64,000 bases of DNA from Candidatus Amarolinea dominans. GTDB lineage: Bacteria > Chloroflexota > Anaerolineae > SSC4 > Amarolineaceae. Location of the stretch: contig JADJYJ010000003.1 in assembly GCA_016719785.1 (NCBI GenBank), forward strand, positions 674,352 to 738,351, written 5' to 3'. Made by a program: the position numbers and the translations under genes. This document shows, in pieces, positions 34,088 through 43,673 of this stretch. Below the pieces are notes generated by a model, which worked only from the letters and a program-made list of their open reading frames with translations, made no database searches and was not told the DNA's origin. How positions within the stretch are numbered: position 1 is the stretch's first letter; each line of letters opens with the position of its first letter.

Positions 34088-34696
34088 TCACCGGCGCGGT
34101 TGCCTGCCAAGCAATTGGCGCACAACCAACACCCCCCAAAGTGCCAGCCACGCCCCGAGCACGGTACCCAGCAGCAGCCCAGAGAGGGTGCTGCCGACGA
34201 TCAGGACGAGCGCCAGCAGCGCGTAGACGATCGTCGCACCCGGATTGAGCAGCGCCATTTTTGCGGCGTTGCCCAGGGTGGTGGTAAAGCGTTTGTCGGT
34301 CTGGGCGTGGTTCAGGGGCCAGTAGTAGAGATTGACTGCAAACCAGCCCAGCGCCAGCAGTCCCCACGCGTAGCGCAGCGCCAGGACCGGCCAGTCCGTT
34401 GTCCTGGCGTAGGCGACGAAATTGAAGCCAAGCACCCCGTAGACGGCCAGTTGTGCCGCGCCCCAAAGCCACGCGCGCCTGAAGTTCGCGGCCAGCGCGC
34501 GCCAGAAATCGCCGAAATCCACCAGTTCATCGTCCGCGACCTGCGCGGCCACTGCCACCAGCGCGGCCGTCGCCGGCGGGCCGAGCACCACCGTCGCCTG
34601 CGCCAACAGCCAGATCAGGTTGAGCACCAGCAGGAAGAGAAATTCACGCCACCAGAGACGGATGGCGCGGGCGAAAAGCTGAAGGAGGTGTGGCAC
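34088..34696 (-). CDS. YesL/DUF624-family membrane protein
   Basis: 202 residues with about five hydrophobic helices. The first segment (RAIRLWWREFLFLLVLNLIW, then GPPATAALVAVA and DFWRALAANFRRAW) matches DUF624 proteins, which accompany carbohydrate ABC transporters; their role is not established. A GTG start follows the permease stop by 12 bases, with gggagat upstream. Confidence 0.75.
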   Translation of the reverse strand: MPHLLQLFARAIRLWWREFLFLLVLNLIWLLAQATVVLGPPATAALVAVAAQVADDELVDFGDFWRALAANFRRAWLWGAAQLAVYGVLGFNFVAYARTTDWPVLALRYAWGLLALGWFAVNLYYWPLNHAQTDKRFTTTLGNAAKMALLNPGATIVYALLALVLIVGSTLSGLLLGTVLGAWLALWGVLVVRQLLGRQPRR

Positions 34697-34708
34697 TCCG
34701 ATCTCCCT

Positions 34709-35602
34709 CTACCCTTTCAGCCCCGCATAGCTGACCCCTTCGATGTAATATCGGCTGAAGAACGCAAACAGGATCAGGACCGGGATGGCGTTGAACATGG
34801 CGGCCACCAGGGTCAGGTTCCACGCGGCCTTGTACTGCTGCTGGAAGCTGGAGATGGCGACGTTGAGCACCCACATTTTGGGTGTGTTCAAGTAGAGCAG
34901 CGGCGCCATGAAGGCGTTCCACATGCCCTGGAACTGCAAGATGAACACCGTCAGCAGCGCCGGCCGGGCCAGGGGCAGCACCACGTCCTTGTAGATGCGA
35001 AAGCGCGAGGCGCCATCCACGAACGCGGCTTCCTCCAGCTCGCGCGGCACCGCCTTGAGGAACTGGGTCAGCAGGAAGATGTTGCCCGCGCTGATCGCCC
35101 CCGGCACCAGGAGTGACCAGTAGGTGTTCACGAATGAAATTTTCGTCATCACCACATAGGCGGGGATCAGGGTGACGGCGCCGGGGATCATCATGCTGGC
35201 CAGCATGAAGGAGAAGACGGCGTTTTTGCCCGGAAAGCGCAGGCGGGCGAAGGCGTAGGCCGCCATCGAACAGGCAACGACCTGCAGGACGGCGGAGCCA
35301 ACCGCAACCACGGCGGTGTTGGCCAGCCAGCGCGGGAAGGTGGCGCCCTCCCCGAAATTGGTGCCCCAGGTCTTGATCCAGTTCTGCACCAGCCAGCGAT
35401 CGGGTAGCAATTTGGGGGGATAAGCGATGATCTCGGCGTCCGTCTTGAACGTTCCCAAGAACGCCAGGATGAACGGCGTCAGCGAGACGATGCCAATCAG
35501 GCCCAGCAGAACATACTTCAGCGCCGCCTGGCGTTGCCGCGTACGAGCGGCCTCTTCCGAGGTTGGCACACGGAGCATGCGGGGCGCGGTTGCAACTGCC
35601 AT
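34709..35602 (-). CDS. Carbohydrate ABC transporter permease, MalG-like
   Basis: 297 residues from the ATG preceded by aggagga (an upstream start at 35620 is possible but lacks a site). Six membrane helices and the ABC-ATPase coupling motif (EEAAFVDGASRFRIYKDVVLPLARPALLTV, split around residues 190-220) identify a CUT1 permease. It pairs with the MalF-like gene 23 bases upstream. No ATPase gene is in the operon, so a shared MsmX/MalK-type ATPase elsewhere is implied. Confidence 0.93.
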   Translation of the reverse strand: MAVATAPRMLRVPTSEEAARTRQRQAALKYVLLGLIGIVSLTPFILAFLGTFKTDAEIIAYPPKLLPDRWLVQNWIKTWGTNFGEGATFPRWLANTAVVAVGSAVLQVVACSMAAYAFARLRFPGKNAVFSFMLASMMIPGAVTLIPAYVVMTKISFVNTYWSLLVPGAISAGNIFLLTQFLKAVPRELEEAAFVDGASRFRIYKDVVLPLARPALLTVFILQFQGMWNAFMAPLLYLNTPKMWVLNVAISSFQQQYKAAWNLTLVAAMFNAIPVLILFAFFSRYYIEGVSYAGLKG

Positions 35603-35625
35603 GATGTTCCTCCTATCCATTCAAT

Positions 35626-36867
35626 TCAATACTGCTCAGTGCCGCTCTCGATGAAGCGGCGCTGCAGGAATGTGAAGACGAAGATGATGATAGCCAGGAT
35701 GAACGCCATCGCGGCTGCGTAGCCCATTTGGATCTCACCCTGCGTGCCGATAGCCTCACGGTACACCAGGTAGACCGGCGTCAAGCTCGTGCCCAGCGGG
35801 CCACCGCTGGTCAGAATTTTCACCTGGTCGAAGATCTGCAGCGTGCCGATGGTGCTGAGGACGATGACCAGCAGCAACACGGGTCGCAGCATGGGCACGG
35901 TGATCTTGAAGAACTGCTGGCGATTGGTGGCGCCGTCAATAGATGCCGCCTCGTACAGGGTGGGCGGCACGTCCTGCAGCCCGGCCAGGAACATCAGCAT
36001 GAAGGTGGGGATGGTGGTGAAGATGTTTTGGAACATGATCGCCATCCAGGTGACACTAGGCCCGCGCAGGTACCACAGGTCGGACGAGATGTTGCCCCCG
36101 AAGGCCATGGCGATCAGTTGGAACAGGCCGCGCGGGTTGTTCAGCCACTCGACGCGCGTCCACTCCAATCCGAAGATGCCCATCAACTTCTCGAGGCCGA
36201 AGTTGAGGTATCCGGTCTTCAGGTAGAGCCACCAGAAGATCATGGAGATGACGACCGATGAGGTGACGCTGGGCGTGTAGAAGATCGTGCGGAAGAACTC
36301 ACGGCCACGCATTTTGCTGTTGAGCAAGATCGCCATCAGCAGCGCGAACACGGTCTGGACGATGGTCACCACCAACGCATACCAGAAGACGTTGACGAGC
36401 GACTGCACGAAATCCTTCGTCCTGAACGCCTTGGCAAAGTTATCAAGCCCGACAAACTGCGGCGCTGTGAAGATGTCGTATTTGTGAAAGGCGATGTAGA
36501 GCGCAAAGAGCAGAACGCCAACCGTGAAGACCACGGTGATGATCAGGTACGGCGCCAGGAAGACGTAAGCTGCAAGCATCTCCTGGCGTTGGCCCCGGTT
36601 GCGCCAGGTCCGGTAGACGGTAATCGCGGCGATGGCGCCTAACGCAATCCCCAACACGGCGCCGGCAATGACGAACCAACGGCCCGAGTTGATCGCTTCA
36701 TTGATGTACGGGCCTAAGGGGAAAATCCTGATGCCTTTGGTCGGCGCGGAGATCAGCGCCGCCCCGAACGTGATGAACGCCACCAGGAGAAAGGCGGCGG
36801 TTGCGGCCAGTGCTCGCCCGCTACTGCCAGGTTCTGATGCGGGCAAACGCACCCCAGTTGCTGTCAT
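35626..36867 (-). CDS. Carbohydrate ABC transporter permease, MalF-like, with extra N-terminal helices
   Basis: 413 residues from ATG 36867, which follows gaggaggtgc. The usual permease starts at about residue 95 (AYVFLAPYLIITVVFT). Two extra membrane helices precede it (LAATAAFLLVAFITFGAAL and WFVIAGAVLGIALGAIAAI), as in some MalF proteins. The coupling motif is LYEAASIDGATNRQQFFKIT followed by VPMLRP. It acts with the double solute-binding protein upstream. Confidence 0.92.
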   Translation of the reverse strand: MTATGVRLPASEPGSSGRALAATAAFLLVAFITFGAALISAPTKGIRIFPLGPYINEAINSGRWFVIAGAVLGIALGAIAAITVYRTWRNRGQRQEMLAAYVFLAPYLIITVVFTVGVLLFALYIAFHKYDIFTAPQFVGLDNFAKAFRTKDFVQSLVNVFWYALVVTIVQTVFALLMAILLNSKMRGREFFRTIFYTPSVTSSVVISMIFWWLYLKTGYLNFGLEKLMGIFGLEWTRVEWLNNPRGLFQLIAMAFGGNISSDLWYLRGPSVTWMAIMFQNIFTTIPTFMLMFLAGLQDVPPTLYEAASIDGATNRQQFFKITVPMLRPVLLLVIVLSTIGTLQIFDQVKILTSGGPLGTSLTPVYLVYREAIGTQGEIQMGYAAAMAFILAIIIFVFTFLQRRFIESGTEQY

Positions 36868-36952
36868 GCTGCACCTCCTCTCGTCTTCTCGGGCGAGACA
36901 GGGGGATCGGGGAATCTCATTCATCCCCCCATCCCCCTGCCTCGGATGTGAC

Positions 36953-39523
36953 TTACTTGCCGTCCAACGCGTTCTGCGCGTCGGTTTGAGCTTGCTTGAA
37001 CGACTCATCCACGGTCTGGTCGCCCAGGTAGACGCGCTCCAGGGCCTTGGAGATGGCGTCGTTCACCTTGCCGGTGTTGGGACCCCAGTAGGCCACGCGG
37101 GTCAGCGCGAAGGTGCCGCCTTGGGCAATGGCCTTGTCGTTGGCGTCAACCACCATGTCGAGCTGGTCAGGGTGGGTGCTGTAGGCGAAACCGGTCTTGA
37201 CGATCTCCGCCTGGTTGTCGCGGCCGGTCAGGAAGATGGCGAGAGCCGCCGCGGCCTTGGGGAACTTGGTGGCCTTGTTGACGCCGATGCCGTTGGTGAA
37301 GATCACATCGGCCTTGCCCTTCGACCCGGTCGGCAGCGGCGCGGCCTTCCACGCCACGTCTGCGTAGTTCTGGCGCATGAAGTTGACCATCCAGCCGCCC
37401 TCGTAGGTCATGCCCACGAGCTTCTTGCCGATGGCCTCACCGCACCAGCCCGCGCCGACATCGGCCGCGGTCACGATCGTCCCGGCCGTCTTCAGGTCGG
37501 TCACGAACTTCGCCGCGTCCTTGATCTCGGCTGTGTCAATGGTTGCTGTCTTGAAATCGTCGGAGGCGTAGGCGCCGCCGTTGCCGAAGGCGAAGGGGGC
37601 GAAGCGCGCCCAGTCAGGGCCCATGCAGAAGCCGCCGAACTTGCCGGTCTTCTGAATCGCCTCGGCCGCAGCCTTCAGCTCAGTCCAGCCCCAGGCTTCG
37701 GTTGGCTCGGCGATGCCGGCAGCCTCGAAGGCCTCGGGCAGGTAAACCAGGCCCAACGTGCCCCAGTCCTTGGGCAGGGCGTAGGTCTTGCCATCCAGCG
37801 TGAAGATGGTGAGCAGGGCGCCGATGAAGTCGTCACGTGTCGTGCCGGCCTGGGCCATGGCCTCGTCCAGGGCCAGAAGTTGGCCGCTGGCGCCGAAGGC
37901 CGTCATCAACTGGTCGTCCACGTAGAACACGTCCGGCGCGGCGCCGCCGGCCATCATCGCCTTCACCTTCGTCTGGAAGTCCGCCGGAATCGGCTGGAAA
38001 TCCACCGCGACGTCAGGATAGACTGCGGCAAAGCGTGCGATGGAATCGCGGTAGATCTTCTGCTCGGTCTCATCACCCCAGCCTGAGAAGACGATCTTCG
38101 CGCCCGCTTCCACGTCGAGTTTCTTGAGGGTCGCAGCCGGTGGTGCAATCGGGCCGCTGCCCGCGCCGCCGCCGGTCAGGAATTCAGCTGCCTCTTTCTG
38201 GGCTTGCTTGAACGACTCATCCACGGTCTGGTCGCCCAGGTAGATGCGCTCCAGGGCCTTGGAGACGGCATCATTCACCTTGCCGGTGTTGGGACCCCAA
38301 TAGGCCACGCGGGTCAGCGCGAAGGTGCCGCCCTGGGCGATGGCCTTGTCGTTGGCGTCAACCACCATGTCGAGCTGGTCGGGGTGGGTGCTGTAGGCGA
38401 AACCGGTCTTGACGATCTCCGCCTGGTTGTCGCGGCTGGTCAGGAAGATGGCGAGAGCGGTCGCGGCCTTGGGGAACTTGGTGGCCTTGTTGACGCCGAT
38501 GCCGTTGGTGAAGATCACATCGGCCTTGCCCTTCGACCCGGTCGGCAGCGGCGCGGCCTTCCACGTCACGTCTGCGTAGTTCTGGCGCATGAAGTTGACC
38601 ATCCAGCCGCCCTCGTAGGTCATGCCCACGAGCTTCTTGCCGATGGCCTCACCGCACCAGCCCGCGCCGACATCGGCCGCGGTCACGATCGTCCCGGCCG
38701 TCTTCAGGTCGGTCACGAACTTCGCCGCGTCCTTGATCTCAGCCGTGTCGAGGGTGGGAGCGCTGTTGTCCGCGTTGGCGTAGGCGCCGCCGTTGCCGAA
38801 GGCGAAGGGGGCGAAGCGCGCCCAGTCAGGGCCCATGCAGAAGCCGCCGAACTTGCCGGTCTTCTGAATCGCCTCGGCCGCAGCCTTCAGCTCAGTCCAG
38901 CCCCAGGTCTCGGTCGGCTCGGCGATGCCGGCAGCCTTGAAGGCCTCGGGCAGGTAAACCAGGCCCAACGTGCCCCAGTCCTTGGGCAGGGCGTAGGTCT
39001 TGCCATCCAGCGTGAAGATGGTCAGCAGGGCGCCGATGAAGTCGTCACGTGTCGTACCGGCCTGGGCCATGGCCTCGTCCAGGGCCAGAAGCTGGCCGCT
39101 GGCGCCGAAGGCTGTCATCAACTGGTCGTCCACGTAGAGCACGTCCGGCGCGGTGCCGCCGGCCATCATCGCCTTCACCTTCGTCTGGAAGTCCGCCGGA
39201 ATCGGCTGGAAATCCACCGTGACGTCAGGATAGACTGCGGCAAAGCGTGCGATGGAATCTCGGTAGATCTTCTGCTCGGTCTCATCACCCCAGCCTGAGA
39301 AGACGATCTTCGCGCCCGCTTCCACCTCGAAGGCCTTCAGGCCGTAGGTGGATGCCGGGGCTTTGGTCGGTTCAACAACCGGGGTAACCGGGGCAACCGG
39401 GGCTTTGGTCGCTTCAACAACCGGGGCCGTGGTCGGCGCCGGGGTGGCCTGGGGCCCGCAGCCCGCCACGATCAGCGCCAGCACGATCACGATCAACAGT
39501 GTTCTATAACGATACGTTTTCAT
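36953..39523 (-). CDS. Double (tandem-duplicated) sugar-binding lipoprotein of an ABC transporter
   Basis: 856 residues. A lipoprotein signal with Cys22 (LALIVAGC) is followed by a Pro/Thr/Ala linker and two nearly identical extracellular solute-binding (MalE/UgpB-type) domains, about residues 65-455 and 468-856. The period is exactly 404 residues, and both begin EVEAGAKIVFSGWGDETEQ or nearly so. A short GGGAGSGPIAPPAA linker joins them. Differences are few (for example NADNSAPTLDTAE against SDDFKTATIDTAE). One polypeptide therefore presents two binding domains to one transporter. An assembly artefact joining two genes is unlikely because the frame is kept and the linker is unique. Confidence 0.9.
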   Translation of the reverse strand: MKTYRYRTLLIVIVLALIVAGCGPQATPAPTTAPVVEATKAPVAPVTPVVEPTKAPASTYGLKAFEVEAGAKIVFSGWGDETEQKIYRDSIARFAAVYPDVTVDFQPIPADFQTKVKAMMAGGTAPDVLYVDDQLMTAFGASGQLLALDEAMAQAGTTRDDFIGALLTIFTLDGKTYALPKDWGTLGLVYLPEAFKAAGIAEPTETWGWTELKAAAEAIQKTGKFGGFCMGPDWARFAPFAFGNGGAYANADNSAPTLDTAEIKDAAKFVTDLKTAGTIVTAADVGAGWCGEAIGKKLVGMTYEGGWMVNFMRQNYADVTWKAAPLPTGSKGKADVIFTNGIGVNKATKFPKAATALAIFLTSRDNQAEIVKTGFAYSTHPDQLDMVVDANDKAIAQGGTFALTRVAYWGPNTGKVNDAVSKALERIYLGDQTVDESFKQAQKEAAEFLTGGGAGSGPIAPPAATLKKLDVEAGAKIVFSGWGDETEQKIYRDSIARFAAVYPDVAVDFQPIPADFQTKVKAMMAGGAAPDVFYVDDQLMTAFGASGQLLALDEAMAQAGTTRDDFIGALLTIFTLDGKTYALPKDWGTLGLVYLPEAFEAAGIAEPTEAWGWTELKAAAEAIQKTGKFGGFCMGPDWARFAPFAFGNGGAYASDDFKTATIDTAEIKDAAKFVTDLKTAGTIVTAADVGAGWCGEAIGKKLVGMTYEGGWMVNFMRQNYADVAWKAAPLPTGSKGKADVIFTNGIGVNKATKFPKAAAALAIFLTGRDNQAEIVKTGFAYSTHPDQLDMVVDANDKAIAQGGTFALTRVAYWGPNTGKVNDAISKALERVYLGDQTVDESFKQAQTDAQNALDGK
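36988..39325. repeat. Two direct copies of about 1.12 kb, offset 1212 bp
   Basis: Positions about 36990-38113 and 38202-39325 are near-identical copies at a constant offset of 1212 bp, encoding the two solute-binding domains. The spacer of about 90 bases encodes the linker. High nucleotide identity, including silent positions, points to a recent duplication or gene conversion. Confidence 0.9.
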
Positions 39524-39668
39524 GGTTCTCCTCCTGGAGAGAAATCAGCGAATAGCTTGCAAAATCTTGTTTGGCGTACCCTTTCTTGTGCCTTCTTGCA
39601 CCTCCTTTTGTATCTTTTCCAACGACTCCTGTATCCGTTTTGACCGGCGCCGGTTCTATGCTTAGAAT

Positions 39669-39700
39669 AGGCCCCGGCGCCGGGCCTACGCTTGCGTAGG
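39669..39700. other. Paired hairpins between the phosphorylase and binding-protein genes
   Basis: aggccccggcgccgggcct (39669-39687) is a 19-base palindrome, and cctacg/cgtagg with a four-base loop (39685-39700) overlaps its end. They lie in the 233-base gap inside the sugar operon and could stabilise the distal binding-protein mRNA or attenuate it. No T tract follows on either strand. Confidence 0.45.
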
Positions 39701-39756
39701 CTTGCTGCTGCCGAGTCGCCTCCCCGTCTGCCAGGACCTTGAGGCGGCTCGGGTTC

Positions 39757-42570
39757 TCAACACGTGATCTCCACGCTCTCCAACCGGCCTCGGTAGTAGA
39801 ACTTGAACGCGAGGCGCGTCCAGCCATCAGGCAGGCTGGGCGCGATCTCCCATCCGCTTTCCGTCAGCCGCAGGCCGGCAAATCCGCAGACCACTGCCTG
39901 CCATAGCCCTCCCGCGCTGGCGCCATGGATGCCATCCTCCGCGTTACCGCGCACGTCCAATAGATCAGCCCGGGCCGCCCGCAGGAAATGTTGGTGTCCC
40001 CGCTCGTGCTCACCCATGCGGCACGCCATCACCGCGCTGATGCTGGGGCCGAGGCTGGAGCCAAGCTCATGGTCGGTGCGCGGGTCGTAGTATTCCCAGT
40101 TGACGCGCACCTGCGCGGGCGAGAAGCGCTCGGGCAGCAGGTATTGCAGCATCAACACGTCGGGCTGCTTCAGGTTTTGAGTGGCAGCACACCCCTCGAT
40201 GCCCAACAGCCCTTGCATGGACCGGCTGCGGCCAGGGTCGCGCAGCATCGCCAGGTCTGCATCGCGCAGGCTGAAGAAACCGGCAAACTGCTCGATCAGG
40301 CCGCTGGCAGGATCGCCGGGCAGGACGATGCGCCGGCGCACGTCATCCCAGTGCCGCAGGCGGGCCTCGGTCAGGTCGAGCGCCGCGACCAGTTCGGCGT
40401 GCCGGGTCGGGTGTTGGCGTTTCAGCCAGGCCAGCAGGTTGAACGCCGTCTCCAGGTGCCACTGGGCAAGGGTGTTGGTGTAGGCGTTGTCGTCAACCCG
40501 ATCATGATATTCGTCCGGGCCGATCACATTGCGATAGTGGTATTGGCCATCCGCTTCGAGTTGCGCCGCGCTGGCCCAAAACGTCGCGCCGTCCAGCACC
40601 ATCTCGGCGCCGTAATCACGCATGAAGGCGTCGTCGCCGGTCACTTGCCAGTATTGCATGATCGCGTAGGCAATGTCGGCCGTGATGTGAATCTCGATGT
40701 CGCCCGTCCAGATGCGGATGAGCTGCTTGCGATCGGCGGCGTGGGGCACCCAGGTGGGAGTCACTTCGCGGCCGTCGTCAGCGCTTTCCCAGGGAAACTG
40801 CGCGCCCGCAAAACCGTTCGCCGTCGCCTTGGCGCGTGCGGCTGGCAGGTTGTGCCAGCGGTACATCAGCATGTGGCGCGCCAGGGCCGGCTGCGTGAAG
40901 GTGAAGAGGGGCAGCATGAAAATTTCGGTGTCCCAGAAGGAGTGGTGCCGGTAGCCGAAACCGCTCAGCGTCTTGGCGCCGATACTGGCGCGGTCGGTGT
41001 GCTGCGGCGCTGCGATGAGCAACTGGAACAGGTTGAAGCGCAGCGCGATTTGGGCCTCGTTGTCCCCTTCGATCTGCACATCCGAGGCCGCCCACATTTC
41101 GGCCCAGGCTGCATCATTAGCCGCCCGCCAGGCACGATACCCGGCAGCCTGGCCGGCCTGCACTGTCGCCTGGGCGATCGCCAGCGGGTCGGGGGCATCG
41201 TGACTGCTGACCACCGCCACGAACTTGTGCAGCGTTGCGCTTGCGCCCGCGGTCAGAGTCATGTGATACTCGGTCGCGGGCTGACCCTCCGCGTCGCAGC
41301 GGCTGGACTGCCACGGCCTGGCGCTTGACAGCTTGACCGCCACGGCGACCGCCAGATCGGTTTGGGTGGCGCGGGTGCGCACCTGCACGGCTGCCGTGTC
41401 CAGGCCCGCGACCTGATCTACCAGATTCCAATGCAGAAGCCCGGTGTTCTCCACGTGCGCGTTCACCCCGGTGCGCACGCGCAGCACCGTTTGTCCCTCG
41501 GCCAGCGTGATCGTCACCTGCAGCGCCGCGCCGTGGGGATCAGCCAGGTTGATGAAGCGTTCGAAGTCCAGTTCCAGCACTGGCCCTCCCTCCCGCGGCT
41601 GCCAGCGCACCTGCCGTGAGAGGGCGCCGGTGCGCAGGTCGAGCTGGCGATGGTAACCCAGAACCCGGCCGCGATCGAGCCGGAAATGCTCGCCATCGGC
41701 CCAGATGTCCACGCCCCACCATGCAGGGATGTTCGCCAATTCGGTGTAGTTGACGGGCATGTCGTCCCACACGCGGTGGACGAAACAGGCCGGCATAGCG
41801 CCCGGATACCCCTCTTCGAAGACCCCGCGGCTGCACATGGCGCCATTGCCGATGGTGAACACGGTTTCCATGTGGCTCTGCGAGTCCGGTACGAAGATCG
41901 GCTCCGCAATCGTCCACGCGGCGTCCTGCAGGGCCGTGCGAATGGCGGCGAGCGTCACCCCCGCCAGGCTCTCGAAGCGAGCGTGCGCATGACCCACCCG
42001 CGACGCCGGCCCCAGGCCGATCGCCCACATGCCCGCGGCCAGCGCCGCATCAATCCCCACCGCGGCATCTTCTACCACCGCGCAGAAGGCTGGACGCACG
42101 CCCAGCATCTCGGCGGCCTTCAAGAAGAGGTCAGGCGCGGGCTTGCTGCGTTCGGCGCTGAAGCCGTCGGCGATGGCGTCCAACAGATCGCAGATGCCGA
42201 GGCGATCCAGGACGGTGTGCGCGTTCTTGCTGACGGAACCGATGCCCACCTTGACGCCGGCCGCGCGTAACTCCCGCAGCAGATCCACCGCGCCAGGCAG
42301 CAGGTCGGCCGGCGTGACCCCGGCAAGCATGGCGACATAATAGCGGTTCTTGCGCTCGGTCAGTTCGGCGATCTCGGCCTCAGTCGCCGGCCGGCCCGCC
42401 AGGATGATCTCCAGCGAGCTGCGGCGCGAGACCCCGCGCAGATGTTCGTTGATCTGCCGATTGAAGGGCAATCCCTCTTCATCGGCTAGTCGCTGCCACG
42501 CCCGGTAGTGGTATTCGGCGGTGTCGGTTATCACGCCGTCGAGATCAAAGATGATCGCTTCAAGTTTCAC
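39757..42570 (-). CDS. Fusion of beta-phosphoglucomutase and GH65 disaccharide phosphorylase
   Basis: 937 residues. Residues 1 to about 215 are a HAD-type beta-phosphoglucomutase (FDLDGVITDT with Asp9/Asp11, the cap, GIGSVSKNA, SKPAPDLF, VEDAAVGI). From about 225 on is a GH65 phosphorylase (FTIGNGAMCSRG, the WW and HHSFWDTEIF motifs, catalytic Glu687 in IGPDEYHDRVDDNAYTN). GH65 releases beta-glucose 1-phosphate from an alpha-glucobiose (maltose, kojibiose, trehalose or nigerose); the mutase half converts it to glucose 6-phosphate, so the fusion channels it. A GTG start lies six bases after lacI. The exact disaccharide cannot be read from sequence. Confidence 0.92.
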   Translation of the reverse strand: MKLEAIIFDLDGVITDTAEYHYRAWQRLADEEGLPFNRQINEHLRGVSRRSSLEIILAGRPATEAEIAELTERKNRYYVAMLAGVTPADLLPGAVDLLRELRAAGVKVGIGSVSKNAHTVLDRLGICDLLDAIADGFSAERSKPAPDLFLKAAEMLGVRPAFCAVVEDAAVGIDAALAAGMWAIGLGPASRVGHAHARFESLAGVTLAAIRTALQDAAWTIAEPIFVPDSQSHMETVFTIGNGAMCSRGVFEEGYPGAMPACFVHRVWDDMPVNYTELANIPAWWGVDIWADGEHFRLDRGRVLGYHRQLDLRTGALSRQVRWQPREGGPVLELDFERFINLADPHGAALQVTITLAEGQTVLRVRTGVNAHVENTGLLHWNLVDQVAGLDTAAVQVRTRATQTDLAVAVAVKLSSARPWQSSRCDAEGQPATEYHMTLTAGASATLHKFVAVVSSHDAPDPLAIAQATVQAGQAAGYRAWRAANDAAWAEMWAASDVQIEGDNEAQIALRFNLFQLLIAAPQHTDRASIGAKTLSGFGYRHHSFWDTEIFMLPLFTFTQPALARHMLMYRWHNLPAARAKATANGFAGAQFPWESADDGREVTPTWVPHAADRKQLIRIWTGDIEIHITADIAYAIMQYWQVTGDDAFMRDYGAEMVLDGATFWASAAQLEADGQYHYRNVIGPDEYHDRVDDNAYTNTLAQWHLETAFNLLAWLKRQHPTRHAELVAALDLTEARLRHWDDVRRRIVLPGDPASGLIEQFAGFFSLRDADLAMLRDPGRSRSMQGLLGIEGCAATQNLKQPDVLMLQYLLPERFSPAQVRVNWEYYDPRTDHELGSSLGPSISAVMACRMGEHERGHQHFLRAARADLLDVRGNAEDGIHGASAGGLWQAVVCGFAGLRLTESGWEIAPSLPDGWTRLAFKFYYRGRLESVEITC

Positions 42571-42576
42571 AGTTGC

Positions 42577-43611
42577 TTAGCTCTCCACATGGAAGTCGCT
42601 CGATGCCCGCACAATGAGTTCCGGCTGCAAGAGTACCTCGTGTTCCGTGCTGCGCTGTGCGCGGCACAGGTCAACCAGCATGCCTACCAGGCGCTCCCCC
42701 ACCTCGGCGATTGGCTGACGCAGGCTGGTCAGCGACGGTCGCAGGAAGCGCGCAACGGGCGCATCGTCGAACCCGATGACCGCCAGCTCACGCCCCGGCT
42801 CAGCGCCGGCATCCCAGGCCGCGTTGATGACACCGATCGCCATCAGGTCAGACATCGTCACAATGGCCGTTGGGCGACGATCTGGCGGGAGCGTCAGCAG
42901 ACGTCGGGTGCTGGCGTAAGCGTCCGCGTACGTGTTTTCCGCGCGCTCGATCCAGGCCGGATCTATTGCCAGCCCCGCCTTTTGCATGGCGGCGAGAAAA
43001 CCATTCAGCCGATGTTGGCCCGCTAACGAAGGCGCCGGCCAGGACAGGCAACTGATACGCCGGTGCCCCTGTGCAAGCAGGTGTTCGACAGCCATGCGCA
43101 CGCCGGCCGTGCCATCTACGTCCACCCAGGAAAAATCCCAACCCGGGTTCGAGCGGCCAAAGGCCACGAATGGAAAGCCTGCATCCAACAGGCAGCGCAC
43201 CCGCTCATCCTCCAGATGCGTGTTGGACAGGACGAAGCCGTCCACCTGGCCTTCCAAGATCAACGCCTGATAGGTGGCCAGTTCATCGGCGATAGTCGCC
43301 GTGGGAAAAACCAGGAAGCGATAGCCGCGGCGGGCGGCGGCCGCGACCGCGGCCTGCAGAAAGCTGTCGAGGATAGGATTGAACTGGTCGGGCGGGCTGG
43401 GTTGCCAGGTATAGGCAAAGAGGCGGGTCTCGTTGGCCTGCAGATTGCGAGCGGTGATGTTGGCGCGGTAGCCCAGTCGGGTCACGGCGCCGAGCACGCG
43501 CTGGCGCGTCTCTTCGGTGACGCGCCGGGAGTCGTTCAGCACATAAGAAACCGTGGCGATGGAGACATGAGCCTCCCGGGCCACATCGCGAATAGTCGTC
43601 GTGCCCGCCAT
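42577..43611 (-). CDS. LacI-family transcriptional repressor
   Basis: 344 residues. The helix-turn-helix is at about 6-26 (TIRDVAREAHVSIATVSYVLN), with the hinge helix (ARNLQANET) and a periplasmic-binding-type effector domain (DGFVLSNT, GFDDAPVARFLRPSLTSLRQP) following. It is the first gene of the disaccharide operon and so likely autoregulated through the two operators at 43612-43625 and 43674-43687. The effector is probably the transported disaccharide or a product of it. Confidence 0.94.
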   Translation of the reverse strand: MAGTTTIRDVAREAHVSIATVSYVLNDSRRVTEETRQRVLGAVTRLGYRANITARNLQANETRLFAYTWQPSPPDQFNPILDSFLQAAVAAAARRGYRFLVFPTATIADELATYQALILEGQVDGFVLSNTHLEDERVRCLLDAGFPFVAFGRSNPGWDFSWVDVDGTAGVRMAVEHLLAQGHRRISCLSWPAPSLAGQHRLNGFLAAMQKAGLAIDPAWIERAENTYADAYASTRRLLTLPPDRRPTAIVTMSDLMAIGVINAAWDAGAEPGRELAVIGFDDAPVARFLRPSLTSLRQPIAEVGERLVGMLVDLCRAQRSTEHEVLLQPELIVRASSDFHVES

Positions 43612-43625
43612 GTTAAACGTTTAAC
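43612..43625 (-). promoter_or_regulatory. LacI-type operator overlapping the ribosome-binding region
   Basis: gttaaacgtttaac is a perfect 14-bp palindrome with the CG centre usual for LacI-family sites. It lies between the ribosome site aaggag (43630-43625) and the ATG at 43611, so a bound repressor would block elongation and the RNA could fold a small hairpin here. Confidence 0.8.
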
Positions 43626-43673
43626 TCCTTGTGTAAAAAATAGTGCCGCAATCCATTCGGCGGCACACGGTCA

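Noticed and set aside
36632..38086. A 484-residue forward frame over the binding protein
   Set aside because: It is a complement of the duplicated solute-binding gene, repeated again at 38204-39298 with the same offset.
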